Origin: Podocnemis expansa
Lineage: Eukaryota; Chordata; Testudines; Podocnemididae
Assembly: GCA_007922195.1 (NCBI GenBank)
Contig: ML682007.1
Span: 20,264,998-20,328,997, forward strand
DNA length: 64,000 nt
Direction: 5' to 3'
Shown: piece by piece, positions 47,069-59,010 of the stretch
Position numbering within the stretch: the stretch's first letter is position 1
Layout: the number at the start of each line of letters is the position of its first letter
The notes under the pieces: model-generated
The model's input: only the letters and a program-made list of their open reading frames with translations
The model's database searches: none
Told to the model about the DNA's origin: nothing
Position numbers and translations under genes: made by a program

Positions 47069-47669
47069 TAGAGCTGGCTGGAGAAACCCAGCTGCAACCA
47101 TATTCTGTAGAAATATGTGGTATGCTTGAAATTGAAATGCTTCACAAAACCAGATTAATTTTGCTGGAATTTGGTTTAAGAAAAAACAGTTCTGACAGTT
47201 TTGAATTGTCCCAATTTGGCATTTTTGAATGAATGTTCAATTATTTTGAAACAATTTTTTGTTTTGAATTTTTATTTTATGTTAATAGTTTTTATCATAA
47301 TATAATACAAAATTAAAGAGTCCAAATTCATAGAATCATAGAAACTGGAAGGGACCATGAGAGGTCATTGAGTCTAGTCCCCTGCACTCACGGCAGGGCA
47401 AAATACCCTTTTAAAGATCCCTGACAGGGACCTGCCTAACCTGCTCTTAAAACAGAGCATTTTGTTTTTTGCTGTTACAAAATGTTGCAAATGACCCAGA
47501 ACAAAAATTTTTAGAAGATTTTACTTAGTGGAGAATTTGGAAATTTTCAGGTTTTATTCCAGTTCGATACAAAACCAAAAAGGTCAAAAAAAAAAAAAGT
47601 TAAAAACCAAAAAGGTGAAAATCTCAAAGTCTTCTGTGAAATGGAACTTTGATCCGCTGCCCAGCTCTA
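47069..47669. mobile_element. AT-rich hAT element containing a CR1 insertion
   Basis: It starts TAGAGCTGGCTGG and ends CTGCCCAGCTCTA. The flanks are CTGCGAAG (47061-47068) and CTGCTGAG (47670-47677), matching at 6 of 8. The interior is full of 'gaatttttg', 'aaaatgttg' and 'ttttgaaaca' words. A CR1 3' end is nested at 47331-47458. Without it the element is about 470 bp and non-coding. Confidence 0.7.
47331..47458 (-). mobile_element. CR1 LINE 3' end
   Basis: 'tcatagaatcatagaaactg', 'ggaagggaccatgagaggtc', 'cctgcactcacggcagg' and 'cctgcctaacctgctctt' form the antisense CR1 3' end, including the short terminal tcatagaa repeat. It is strongly 5' truncated and inserted into a hAT element. Confidence 0.9.
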
Positions 47670-48489
47670 CTGCTGAGTGAAGGTATTTGGAAACAATATT
47701 CTCTAACTACTGAGATTCCAATCCCTTAGAATCTGTGCTACAATATGTATTGACTTCCCAACAGGCCATAGTGTTTTATACATTGTGATTTATCATTCCA
47801 AGGAAAAAGAAAAAAAATAATAAAAAAAAAAAGGAGAAGCCTGTTGCAATATTACAAAGGGGGATAAACTCTTCCATTTCAAGTCTTGCCTGAGAACACA
47901 CAGGAACATTTGATCATGAATTTAATATAAATCACATAGCATGACAGTGATCCTAGCAATGCAGTTCATGTAGGATGTCACAGGCCTGCACTATGTAATG
48001 ATGAGAGGCTTGGCCTACTTCTGTAAAGATCATAAACAATTGTATCATGCTAGGTGTTGCACCCTGTCTGCAAAGCACAGAAGATTATAAAGTGGTCATT
48101 CCACAGCAATCTTAACCCATGTCAAGGGCTGTACAATGCAAAAAGAAATCAATGTCAGCCTCTCCTCTGGGGAAATAAAATACAATATTTTCCAAATTTT
48201 CTTCTTCCCAGACTACCAAATGGTAGTGACTCTATAGTGACAAGGCTGACTCAGGGACTGCATTATCTTACACTGTGACATTCCCACCACACAAGTTAAC
48301 ACTGTAGTGAGCAACTTGCTGGTCAGATGAGCCATGTGCCTTCTGAACCAGAGATCCCTAACAGCACAGAAGAACCTCCTGCTGACCAGGAGAAGGGTCT
48401 AGATAAACAAGGGCACTTAGATGAACACATCTTGTTCTAGCAAAACTGAACCAGTTACACCAATAACTCAGTGTCTTTGTCCACTGCAG

Positions 48490-48648
48490 GATTACTGGGG
48501 CAATGTGGCCCTGGGCTTGCAAGTTCCAATGAAACTGCTCACCAGTCATGAATTTGCCAGTAAACTGCTCTTTGGGACTGTTTGTCCTGCACATTGTGGA
48601 TTTTTGCAAGGTGCTTTTAAACAACTGGAGGAGAAATATCCCATGTGA
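48490..48648 (+). CDS. Possible terminal coding exon, unknown product (weak)
   Basis: 'tgtctttgtccactgcag' is an almost ideal splice acceptor, followed by an open frame of 53 codons including the stop. It begins DYWGNVALGLQVPMKLLTSH and ends FKQLEEKYPM, stop at 48646-48648. The composition looks protein-like, but I do not recognise the family, no poly(A) signal is obvious near the stop, and no upstream exon was found on this strand. Chance is a serious alternative. Confidence 0.22.
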   Translation, partial: DYWGNVALGLQVPMKLLTSHEFASKLLFGTVCPAHCGFLQGAFKQLEEKYPM

Positions 48649-50959
48649 AGTGACACGCTGAGCTCAATTCAGTTGCTGGGGAACTGATTTCCCAGTTAAT
48701 ATAGCACTCTCCCCCCAGCCCACCTACACACATTATATTAGCTCTCTTGCAACCTCAGCAGAGAATTATTTATTCTTTCCTCTTTGAGGTCACCCCAAAG
48801 CAGAAGTAAGGTGCATTAGCAGAGTGGTGTGGGAAAATGTACACTAAACTAACTGCTGTATCCTTTGGTGTAGCTGTTGTGGATTTCAGTCTCTAGTGAT
48901 TTTACACTGGCAGCTTTCAGAAGCATTCCATTATTCTTCCATCTGACTGATCCACCTACTATATATATCTTGTCCCCATTGCACAGACATCAAAAAACAA
49001 ATTTGGAAATTATTTTACACCCTTTTTTAATCTGACATTTCTTCCCTTACCCCCCCCCCCCGAACCCCATATACCTTTATTTATGTAACTCTCACAGGAG
49101 AACAATAGCAGATGAACTTTGTTCTGGAGATGCTGAGATTTGTGGTCTGACAGTGTGTTACAGTCATCCCCTTTTGCCTATCTAATAGTATCGTCAAGGT
49201 TATCCCAGATTACAGCAAAAGGGAGGAGAAAAGTTTGCAAACCAACAGCAGAAAAAATAGAATTGTACACAACCTTCATACACATGCACACCACACAGGG
49301 ACCAGCAAATATTTGTGTTTCCTACCGTATACATCTCTACCATCAATAGCCAGCAGACACTGGTTATAGTAAAACTCTAAATCCTAATGAATACTAGCCC
49401 TCTAGTTCCCATTGTTCACAGTTTTTTCCAGGATCAGTGACAGCTTACATCATGGAAATGAAAGAACACATTTTTCATAGTCTGATCTTTTATAGGACGG
49501 TTAAGCAGTCTTAATACACCTTTTTATTTCTCACTTGGCTTCTCCCTTCATTTTAGTTTTCTTTACCTGCTCTTCTGCTCCATTAATATTTTTGGCCTGC
49601 AGCCTGTTGCAGCTGATTCTTAAGGGCAGAAGAGAATAATGTCTCACACTGTCTTGACACATAATGTCTACAGGGCAGCTAAATAAAGGAAGCCAAGATC
49701 TTTGGTCAGCTGCCCAGTCAGTCAGCCAAGGCTCATTTAGGCTTCAGTAGTTTAAGCATTCAAGATAGCAGGCAGGAGATGCAGGAAGACATTAAAAGAT
49801 ATGAGGGAATTTGAGTAGCAACTGAGTTATAAATTAAATGTTGGCAAGTCATAAGTTACATTTTAAATATTTATTAAACAAAACCTATCTTCTAGCACTG
49901 CTTTCCTAAGTAAAACAAGCATCTTCCCTCTAGTTTACTGAGAAGACGTTTTCTTCTGTCAGCCCATGACACTAAGCAACCAAAGCCCATCACTGCACAA
50001 GCACACATTCCAGACAGAATACAGACATTATTTCTTAATCAAAAGGGATGGCTGTTATTCTAAACTGTGAGATAACCCAGCACCAAAGGCTTATTTGCAC
50101 ACTGTACTTGGCCGAAGCAGGGAGGGTACATCATTGCTGAGCTGCTTTGGATGTATAAAAGGACTTCATTGAAGTAGAGGAGATATAGAACAAATATATG
50201 TCATAGTGAAAGAAAGGTTTATGGCATTCAAAGCTGAAGTGTTGCAGGTATTGGAAAAAATAATTAATTCTCCTTTTTAAGCAACAGAACTCTATACCAA
50301 TATTAAGAGAATGAGGAAAGGATGCTCAAAGAGCTCTTTATAAATAATACCCTACTACAGAAGCGGCTAAGTAATGACTAAGAAGTGAGTCAGTCATAAT
50401 TTTTTCGCTTCTAATCCATATTCTTTTATCGTAGGAGGTAATGTTTGAAAGCCTTACGATTCCTCATCTTTCTCCCCACCTCATAGCGAATTTTGAACTG
50501 CAGCCTGCTAAATGCAACTGTAATGGATAAAGTAAAATTGTTGGTAGTCTGCACTTTTCATGCACAGGGATGAAACAATTAAATGGGAACTTTCAAAGTT
50601 CTCTCTCAGTTTCATGTTCCTCGATTGCAGGATGGGGAGGGGATGGCTTGTTGAGGCAATTTTAATAGGATGCCTTTAAACAAATCATAAATATCCTGTT
50701 CCCAGGGTATTTCTCATATTCAACATTGAATTTGAGGTCCTTCATAAACATATTGCATAAGAACAGCACAGCCTTTTGAGACACATTTTGGGCCCCAGTA
50801 GTCATGTTCACTAATGCCCCACCCCACTCTCATTTCACTTTATTTACACAGATGTTACTCAGATGGGGGGGTTAGTACCATTGTTCCTCTTCTTTCTCCA
50901 CAACATATCTGCCCACCCTTATCAGCCTACAGGAAAGCATGGTCTAACACTTAAACTAT

Positions 50960-51160
50960 TAGCCTGGGATGCTAAAGAGCTGTGTTTGTTTCTCCACTCT
51001 GTCACAGACTTTCTTTGTGCTCCTGTCCAAGTCACTTAGTCCCAGACTCTCAGAGGTATTTAGGCCTTAGTCTCTCTGTTCCTCAGTTCCTCATCTGTTA
51101 ACAGAGAGAATTGTACTGCCTGCCCTACAAAGATGTCGTGAAGACAAATACATTAAAAAT
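50960..51160 (+). mobile_element. MIR/CORE-type SINE
   Basis: 'gcctgggatgctaaagagct' (tRNA-derived head), 'ctgtcacagactttctttgt', 'ctgtccaagtcacttagtcc', an extra 'agactctcagaggtatttag' block, then 'ctgttcctcagttcctcatc', 'tgttaacagagagaattgta' and 'aagatgtcgtgaagacaaat'. Block order matches MIR. The inserted 'ctcagaggtatttagg' block is a sauropsid variant. Confidence 0.8.
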
Positions 51161-51380
51161 TGTGAGGTACATTATAGTATATTAAAGATTGCCAAATAGA
51201 GACCTAAGATAGACAAATATATAGAGAGAATTCAGTCTGAATGTCACAAGCTCTCCCTTGTTGTACATGTTTTTCAGTTATGAATATGTTGCCCTCCAGA
51301 GAGGTGCTAGTCAATCTCATGTAAGTGCTATAGATTTACCACCTGATTTGTGTAGTGATTATTTTGTAAATGTTCTAGAC

Positions 51381-51785
51381 CAGTGGTTCCCAACCTTTTC
51401 CAGTCTGGGGACCCCTTTTTAACAAAAAAAATTTTTGCAGCCTCCCGGCTGATTATGTAATCTGGTCCACGCAGGCAGTCTCTGGCCCGCACCACTCTGG
51501 CGGTGCTGCTGGGACAGCTGGTGAATGGTGCTGCCACCACCATGGCCTGCGCATTGGGGGAGCTGAGCCACGGCGACTATGGCCCCCTGCCCTTGCCCTT
51601 GCCAGGGAGCCACTGTGGCCCCATCATCCTGCCAGGATCCGGCCACAGGCAAGGCAGGGCAGCCCTGGTGGGGAGCATCAGGGCTACAGCTGGATTCCAG
51701 TCCCGGTAGGGAGAGGCTCTGCAGACCCCCTGCACCATGTCCGCAGACCCCTGGGGGTCCCCAGGCCCCAGGTTCAGAACCACTA
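51381..51785. mobile_element. hAT element, GC-rich interior
   Basis: It starts CAGTGGTTCCCAACCTTTTC and ends AGGTTCAGAACCACTA. The flanks are TTCTAGAC (51373-51380) and TTCTAGAT (51786-51793), matching at 7 of 8. Subterminal 'ctggggacccc' and 'gggggtccccagg' are inverted. It is 405 bp. The opposed frames of 68-77 codons inside are compositional. Confidence 0.88.
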
Positions 51786-51947
51786 TTCTAGATGTTTTTT
51801 TAAAACATGATGAATACCCTCTTTTCTTTACCTCACCAGCTTTGCTAAATTATATGGACAGAACAGAAAGCTATACTATAAAGCACTGATCAGACCTCAA
51901 TAATGAATTGAGAAATGTGTAGAGTGAATGGAAAGTTAGTAAATCAA

Positions 51948-52036
51948 ACACGGAGTCCTGTGGCACTTAAAGACTAACAAATTTATTTATTGCATGAGCT
52001 TTCATGGAAGAATATCCCACTTCGTCAGATGCTTCA
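51948..52036 (-). mobile_element. Penelope-like tail, left arm of a palindrome
   Basis: The left arm reads 'ggagtcctgtggcacttaaa', 'gactaacaaatttatttatt', 'gcatgagctttcatggaag', 'cccacttcgtcagatgctt'. It meets a second copy in opposite orientation at about 52036, so both tails point outward. Confidence 0.85.
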
Positions 52037-52120
52037 AAAGCATCTGACAAAGTGGAATTTTCTCCCATGAAAGCTCATGCAATAAATAAATTTGTTAGTC
52101 TTTAAGTGCCACAGGACTCC
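51952..52120. repeat. Near-perfect 169-bp palindrome with almost no spacer
   Basis: The arms 51952-52034 and about 52037-52120 are reverse complements with only a handful of differences, and the centre is 'gcttcaaaagc'. Both arms are the same Penelope-like 3' tail. Confidence 0.92.
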
Positions 52121-52163
52121 TGGTCTGTTTTACTGAAATAGACTAATATGGCTGTCCCCTTGG
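52037..52163 (+). mobile_element. Penelope-like tail, right arm of a palindrome
   Basis: 'gcatctgacaaagtggaatt', 'tttgttagtctttaagtgcc', 'acaggactcctggtctgttt', then 'gactaatatggctgtcccc'. It keeps about 40 more terminal bases than the left arm. Confidence 0.85.
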
Positions 52164-53570
52164 AACTTGAAAAATTAGTATTATATAAAAGAATTTTTCA
52201 AGTTGTCCCTTTAAAGCCAGCTGAGTACCTCCTGTAAGGTACTGAGTGCTCTGAACTCTTAGCAAGGTCACTGGAGGCTGAGGATGCCCAGCTTCTTGTG
52301 AGACATACTCAGTTGCTCATAGAATCAGGTTCAAAATGGTACCTTCTGTTCACAGGGCAAGTACAGGGCAGCCTGATTGTGCAGTTAGTGCTACAGTACA
52401 TTAGAGGCAGGCTGGTACAGATTATTCAAGGACCATATGTGAGTTCCCTTCCCTCCCTGGAGATCGAGCATTTTATCCCTGCACTAAGTTGCTATTGGCA
52501 ATTGTAACCTTGACGATAAATCCAAATTTGGGTTTCCCATATGACAGGCCAAAAGCACCAAGCTACACAGTTGGCTCCTACCCACTTTCATTATATTAAA
52601 ATCTCAATAGATTAGTCACAAGCTTTGCATTTCACTAGTTCATTTCCTCATGATTTCCACTGTGCATTTCAGCCATGAACCAGCTGTATCAGCTATAACA
52701 CTGATGTTTTAAAAGATGGTTTTGCTTCAAGCATCCAGCTCTGACACCTGTTGAATGGACTGTTGAATCCCAGCTCCTTCTGCTAAGGGCAAGCGTAACC
52801 AAATACTTTACTAGCCAATAAAGATTGTTAGGAGAGCTACAGGTCAATATCCTTGTCAGTTGTTGGCTGCATGTGCATGTTCCCTGTGTGTATGCTGTCC
52901 CAGCTCTGCAAAGATAATGGAGTCATCGCTCCAAGACTGAATAACTCAACACGACCACAGATCCACTGAGCAACAAAGGCACCTGGCCAAGTTTATTGCC
53001 AAATGAACACAGCCAAAAGTGCTCTATATGCGCTACAACTATACTTCATATTGTGTGCCCCTGACAAGGGACCAGCTCAGTAAATGGTGGGACTTTCCTG
53101 TCTCCACTCAGCCAAACAAAGAAGTTTCCTTTAAGACCCTCTGTTATACATTGATACAAATAAGTTTCACATTACCCCTCTGAAATGTAGAATTGCAGCC
53201 TCCTGATGGGGGAGCTACTACCCTTTGACGTGGTAAGGTACCACCTATTACCTTGCACTAGATGGTTCAGTCAGACAGCTCCATTCATCACATTAACAAG
53301 ACATTTGTATCCTTTATAATATTATTTGAGGAAGTTAGTGAGTCCTCATTATCTCTGGGGTATTAGGATTTCTTGATACCTTTCTGGAATATGCTTGTGC
53401 CGAGTACTTTTTTGGAACGCATGTTTGTTATATCAGGTCTGTTGTTGCTCGTTACTGTGAGTCTATCAGCTTTCACAGCATGGCTTCTGCTAACTTCTCT
53501 TTATAACAGACTTGACCATTGGTCTGTTATGTTAGGCCTTATTTTTCAGGCTCTCACTCTCTACTACAAT
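52164..53570. other. Non-coding; possible LTR-like repeat around 52830-53560
   Basis: 'ccactgagcaacaaaggcac', 'ggccaagtttattgccaaat' and 'gcgctacaactatacttcat' are reminiscent of a turtle interspersed (perhaps LTR) repeat in reverse orientation, with 'ttattg' as the reverse of a polyadenylation signal. I cannot define its ends. No gag or pol sequence is present. Confidence 0.3.
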
Positions 53571-53572
53571 CA

Positions 53573-53895
53573 TATAATCACAGAACCATAGAAATTCGAA
53601 GAGACCATGAGAGGTCATCAGGTCCAGTCCCCTGCACTCATGGCAGGACCAAAGTACCAACTTAAACTATCTCTGAAAGGTATTTGTCTAACCTGCTCTT
53701 CAAAGTTTCCAATGATGGAGATTCCACTACCTCCCTAGGCAACTTATTCCAGTGGTTAATCACCATGACAGCTGGAAATTTTTTCCTAAAGTCTAACCTA
53801 AACCTTCCTTTCTGCAATAAACCCATTGCTGCTTGTCCTATCATTGGCAACTAAGGAAAATAATTTGTTCATCGTGCTTATATCAGATAAATGGT
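53573..53895 (-). mobile_element. CR1 LINE, ORF2 C-terminus and 3' end
   Basis: On the minus strand the frame at 53662-53850 reads MPMIGQAAMGLLQKGRFRLD, then FRKKFPAVMVINHWNKLPRE and VVESPSLETLKSRLDKYLSE. This is the highly conserved last part of CR1 ORF2. The 3' UTR follows to the 'catagaaattcgaag' end. It is 5' truncated; this short stretch of frame is open, but the element is dead. Confidence 0.88.
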
Positions 53896-54411
53896 GAAGA
53901 GCTGTCCACAAGACTTCTGGTACGAGAATAATGTTTACTTTTTTGGTAGACTGTCTAATATGAGACAATTGTCAGATCACTGGCATCTCTGTGGATATCT
54001 TTTATTCAAGATACAACACTTCAGAACACCAACAAAGTCAATGTAAGTCTTCCCTTCATTTCAATGCTTGTTGGACCCCATATTAAATTTCAGGGTTAGC
54101 AATATTAACTACCAAATCTAATCTGCAAAAGCAATTCTTCCTCCCAGACATTTGGGTGGTGATTGCCTGAAGAAAGACCACTTTTTATTGGCTGTCTAGG
54201 GTACTGAGGTATGTATTTATGCCACATTGAGCAGGTTTTTATTTGATAGGATATTAGTCTGAGTTTGTACATTTTAATTGGTTTAAAAGGTCAACACAAA
54301 GGTTTGTGCCTCTTGAACAAGAATGATAGATATTTTACACTGAAATAAATATAATAAATAAATATTAGCTAGAGATATATTTTTAAATCTTTAATCTTGA
54401 GTAGATTTCAA
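53896..54411. other. Non-coding stretch
   Basis: AT-rich. No gene or recognisable element. Confidence 0.4.
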
Positions 54412-54540
54412 GAGTGGTAGCTGTGTTAGTCTGTGTACAGAAAAACGAGAGTCCTATGGCACTTTGAAGACTAACAAACAGATTTCTTTGGGCATACGCT
54501 TTTGTGGTCTCGAACCCACTTCACAGTGTGCACAAAACAG
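54412..54540 (-). mobile_element. Penelope-like tail, divergent subfamily
   Basis: 'gtagctgtgttagtctgtgt', 'acgagagtcctatggcactt', 'tgaagactaacaaacagatt', 'gggcatacgcttttgtggtc', 'gaacccacttcacag'. It shares the 'gggcatacactttc' variant with the copy at 3672 and differs from the 'ttattgcatgagct' majority. Confidence 0.7.
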
Positions 54541-56489
54541 AGATCTCTAGAACAAACCATCATACCTGGTGCTGTACATCCAAAAAGTCCATCAAAATGA
54601 ACAGAAACTCCACTTTGGGATCAGCTGCTGAAATATAAGAATTATGATTCACCTTTACACTACTACTATGGTAAAATAAAAGGGCCTCAAGGTGGGTTTA
54701 AATTCTGAAATTTAATAATAAGTCATATGACCTTCAGTACAAATGAGAAACAGCTCCATGATATTCTGGAAGCAAGAAAGACATGACCGTGCAACAAGAG
54801 AAGACAAGAAATGTCCATTTAAGATCCATCACCTCCCATAGTATAAAAATGTACTGTATGTCCTTAAAAATACACCCACTTCCTCCCCATAAAGAAGAAA
54901 TGCCTCAGTTTTTTAATATGTGCTTACATATATCACAGCAACTGTAACCTTTGTCTTCATCTCTTCCCTTCCGTACTTCCTTTTTACCTCCTCACATTAA
55001 ACCATCCCTAAAACTAGGATGCAGTGCTCCAAACACTTCGTCCTAGGACGCATCATTTTCTTTAATAAGGACTTAATCCAAAATTCACTCAAGTCAGTTG
55101 AAAGCTTTTTAGTGGAAAGATTGTCATGGGCTTTGGATCACGCCTATGAGTTTGCAGAATCTAGACCTTACGTTGTAAGCTCTTCAGAGTGAGAACAATG
55201 TATTTTTTATTTCTACTATCAAACAAACTACACACTCTTTGGGTCCTGCAAAAATAGTAATAAATCATGTTAATAATATGTGCTAAAATGACTTATCAAC
55301 TTATGAGTTGTATCGGAAGTTTTCCCTTAGAGTCTTCAGATCAGCAGTATAGGGAAATCTGGGTAAATAAAGGTTATTTAAAGGAGTAAGGGTTTGCAGA
55401 ATCAGACCCTATGTGAGATATAACATATAAGGGGCTGACAATAAGCAATAGGTGAGAGTTATGGGAGTGTGAGAGTTAACATTATAAATGGTCATGGGTT
55501 AGTATTCCTGTTACATTGTGAGCACATGCACACAATCAATCTACACACGTAGCACTCAAAAAATTAATTTTTCAATTTTAATGCACATTTAATTTCTTTC
55601 TTTTCTTATGTTTACAGCAACCTAAAGTATGCTGTGTTTACTATGCAAATAAATAGAAATGGCTTTTGCCTCAGAGAACTCACAATCTACATACTAATGG
55701 GAAGTCTCACCTTTATTACAAATGATGCCCTTGTTATGTATCTGTGAGGAAGGACTACTTAAAGAGAGAAAGGATAGTGACAATCAGAATATTAAAGAAT
55801 AAACTTGTTGGAGCACTCATCCTATTTGTTGGCGTAGTGCCACGCAAAACTATGGAATGGTATAAATGAAAGCACTGAATAATCCTGCCCATAAAAGTCA
55901 AACCAGATCAAACTTTTCTAATCTTACCTCTTTTTTAGTTTCTGATTGCCAAAGAGACAGGAGCTTAGAAAACTGTCTGTGTGACCTATTTCATCTATGA
56001 ATGCCAATTTATATGCTAAAATAGAGGTAATATAATCATTCTAATAGGACTTACTCACACACACACTATGCAAGACATGAGTAGCATACATTTAACATTC
56101 ATTTTCCTTAGGAATTAGTTGCTATTATAGCTCCATATGCAGATAAAGGAAATACAAATTATGCAATATGGCCTTATGAAGACATTCTGTATTACCAGAT
56201 ATTCTCACAAAAGCTCAAGAATAACTCAGAAATGGGAACAGAATGGAAATTAATATTTATTCACAGAGTTTGATTAACATGCCAGAGAAAATAAAGGTTG
56301 CCAGGAAGAGGGAATGAAGGAGTTTTAATTGGATATGACTTTCTTAAGAAGAAGTTAACTAAAAATCAAAAGTGTGGGGTTTATTTGCTCACAGTTCTGC
56401 AGTGTGTGAAAACTAGAGAACACATTTGGATTAGAATTTTCCCAAAATTCAGGAATATTCGAATTACAAATTTGGATTCAATCCATCAC

Positions 56490-56507
56490 AAAAAAAAAAA
56501 AAAAAAG
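56490..56507 (+). repeat. Poly-A tract
   Basis: A run of about 18 A, not preceded by any recognisable retrotransposed sequence. Confidence 0.8.
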
Positions 56508-56641
56508 GAGCTGGTTGAGATGTCTGAATGCAGTCAGAAGAAATAAAGATAAAATATTTGGATCAATGCTTCTTTAGTTAGAAAGCAGTCATTTGTTAAA
56601 CAAGCATTAATAAGGATACATATATGTATAGATATAGATAG

Positions 56642-56643
<2 letters not shown>

Positions 56644-56691
<48 letters not shown>
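56644..56691 (+). repeat. (CA)n microsatellite
   Basis: About 24 uninterrupted CA units, preceded by 'atatgtatagatatagatag'. Likely polymorphic. Confidence 0.97.
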
Positions 56692-56693
<2 letters not shown>

Positions 56694-58799
56694 ACAGATT
56701 ATGCCTGGTCTTTTCATGGGTGCTTGCAATGGGAGTATGCAAAGCAATCTGCACAAGAGCCAGGGACAGTCACTTTCTATGCTTGGGGAAACTTAGGAAC
56801 TGGTCTCTCAAAACATGCCTTGGGCACCAGACACTGTCTAACGGGGTAGAGAAGAGGTGGGTAAATGGCTAATTCACACCCTAATAAGCCAAGTTACAGA
56901 ATGGTTGGGATTATACACATCAGCTGCATGCCTGGGAGTTCTAGGAGGAATTCTGCATCCTTCTTAGCTCTCCCCCTGAATGGACAGGAGGTTTTCCATG
57001 CTGCTCGTACTCATGGCTATGTCTTCAAGGTACAACTGGAACTTAAGCTCATGCGATGGAACAACCACTCTGAAGAAAATAACTGCTGACCGAAAACTCC
57101 AACCAACACCCTAAAGATTGGAAATGTTTTGGTAACACTTGATCCTTGTTATATTCTGTATTTGCCACACTCAGCATTGCCCAGTTCTGGGGGCAGCCAA
57201 AGAGGTGCATGTGTCTCCAGAGCCAGACGTTGCAAGCCCCTGAATGTGAAGCAGAAGCACTGACATACTGTACTGTAGTAGCCTATTTCGGTGACTCTTA
57301 CAACACAGTTTTGCAGACACAAGTGATTCAAATTGTTCAGGTAATCCAGAGCTCTATCCTACTAAGTGCTGAGCACCTTCCATTCTCATTGACTTCAACG
57401 ATATTGAAAGAGCTCAATGCTTCATTAAATCATCTGATAACTATGCTGTAAACACAGAGACAAACACCGATGGCCCACTTTATTTGCCTCCCCAAAAATG
57501 CTCTCCCCTCATCTATCACAATGTTATTAACAGTGCGAGCTTGTGCAGTATTAATGGGATTCATTACATTTACTAAATAGGTTGCAGTACATTATGAATT
57601 ATTAATCTAATTTATTGAAAATAAACTGCAGTTTGTCAAAATAAATTAACCACATATATTTTGTCATGCTTTCTCTTACCTTTCAATTGTGTTCTTTTCC
57701 TTTCTTGTTAATTGGCAAATTTCAGTAATTCATAATGACTCTCCTAGTCATTCATGCAATTTAACAGGATTCTGCAGCCTGGAGGTAGAATGTTTCAGTA
57801 GCCAGAATGTTACAGCAGTAGAAATCAACATTTTTAAAAAAGTTATTTCAAAAGAAATTGAGAAAGCAAAATGAGGAGAATACTGAAAGTGAGATTGAGT
57901 CAAATATAGTAGCCTAAGTACATATGACTACAACATAACTTCTTCCTGGGAGAAATTTCAAGGAAATGATCATCTATTTTTTCTATACCTTTGTAATTCT
58001 AAAGAGAAGATACTTAATTGTTCAAATCCTTGTTATAGATAAGATAGTCAGACAAAAATTACTTAGACATATTCTGGGCATTTCAAAAGTTGGATTTGTA
58101 CTGAAAATCACCAGATTACATAAAATATGGGGCTGGCTTAAAAATAAAAAAAATTTCTATACAAATATAAAATTCAGAAGATGTTAACTGGCTTAAGTGT
58201 AATATATAGTTCAGGTCCAATGTAATATAAAAACAATTTTTATTGCATTTTACAAGACAATACTGCAGAATGGATTGATTCTAAAGTAAGATGTCTATCT
58301 AAGATAATAACAATACCTATAATCTTTATTGGTACTTATGACAATGTCAAGAAATCCAGGAGATGTAATTCAGTAGTTCCAAATTGTGACACTCAAGAAA
58401 AATTTCTAAAGAGGTGGTGCTTAAGTAAAACACTGCTGAATGTCTCCAGTCAAAGACAAGGAGTTCCATAAAAAAATTAAGCTTTATGTATGTTAAAATT
58501 GTTCAGATGGGATCTTCTTTCTCAATGTTGTTCATCTTTTATTAGAGGGACTGGACGACAAGATTGAAGTATAATAATATTTGGTTGGTTTGGTGCCTGT
58601 CACAATGCTTCTTGGAAATACTGCAGCAGATTGTGGGTCAAGTAATCAAACAGCTTATTTGTTTATTGTATTTAGTGATAAGGAGAAAAATATCACGGTA
58701 GAAGAAGTTTCACCAAACAGAACATCAGAATTTATATCTGTGATTTAAAATTATTCCTTATTATGGAAGAAGACAGCATGTTTATATAAATATCACCAG

Positions 58800-59010
58800 T
58801 ATTTGAATCATTACAACTGTTTTGATCTTCTGTTACAGCATGACCTGTTCCCATGACTTACACTACCCTGCATTTATTTTCCTTCCATTCTGTAAGTTCA
58901 CCCATCTTCAAAGCATCTGACGAAGTGGGATTTTCTCCCACAAAAGTTCATGCAATAAATGCTTCTGTTAGTCTTTAAGTGCCATAGGACTCCTTGTTTG
59001 TTTGTTTTTC
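58800..59010 (+). mobile_element. Penelope-like element 3' region
   Basis: 'ttgaatcattacaactgttt', 'ctgttacagcatgacctgtt', 'cttacactaccctgcattta', 'catctgacgaagtgggattt', 'ctgttagtctttaagtgcca', 'aggactccttgtttg'. It is truncated before the nuclease. Confidence 0.8.

Larger units (their letters stand above)
47678..51372. other. Non-coding stretch, mostly unique
   Basis: It contains A-rich (47800-47832) and C-rich (49047-49062) patches, a weak exon candidate at 48490-48648 and a SINE at 50960-51160. Otherwise I see no gene or element. Confidence 0.35.
54541..58799. other. Non-coding AT-rich stretch, largely unique
   Basis: Apart from microsatellites I see no gene or element in this, the longest repeat-poor part of the window. 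The 101-codon plus frame at 57146-57451 and the 82-codon one at 56298-56546 (which runs through a poly-A) have no domain. Confidence 0.4.

Noticed and set aside
52830..53560. An endogenous retrovirus LTR
   Set aside because: The sequence style is suggestive, but I could not find TG..CA ends, a target duplication or any internal retroviral sequence. I kept it only as a low-confidence remark.
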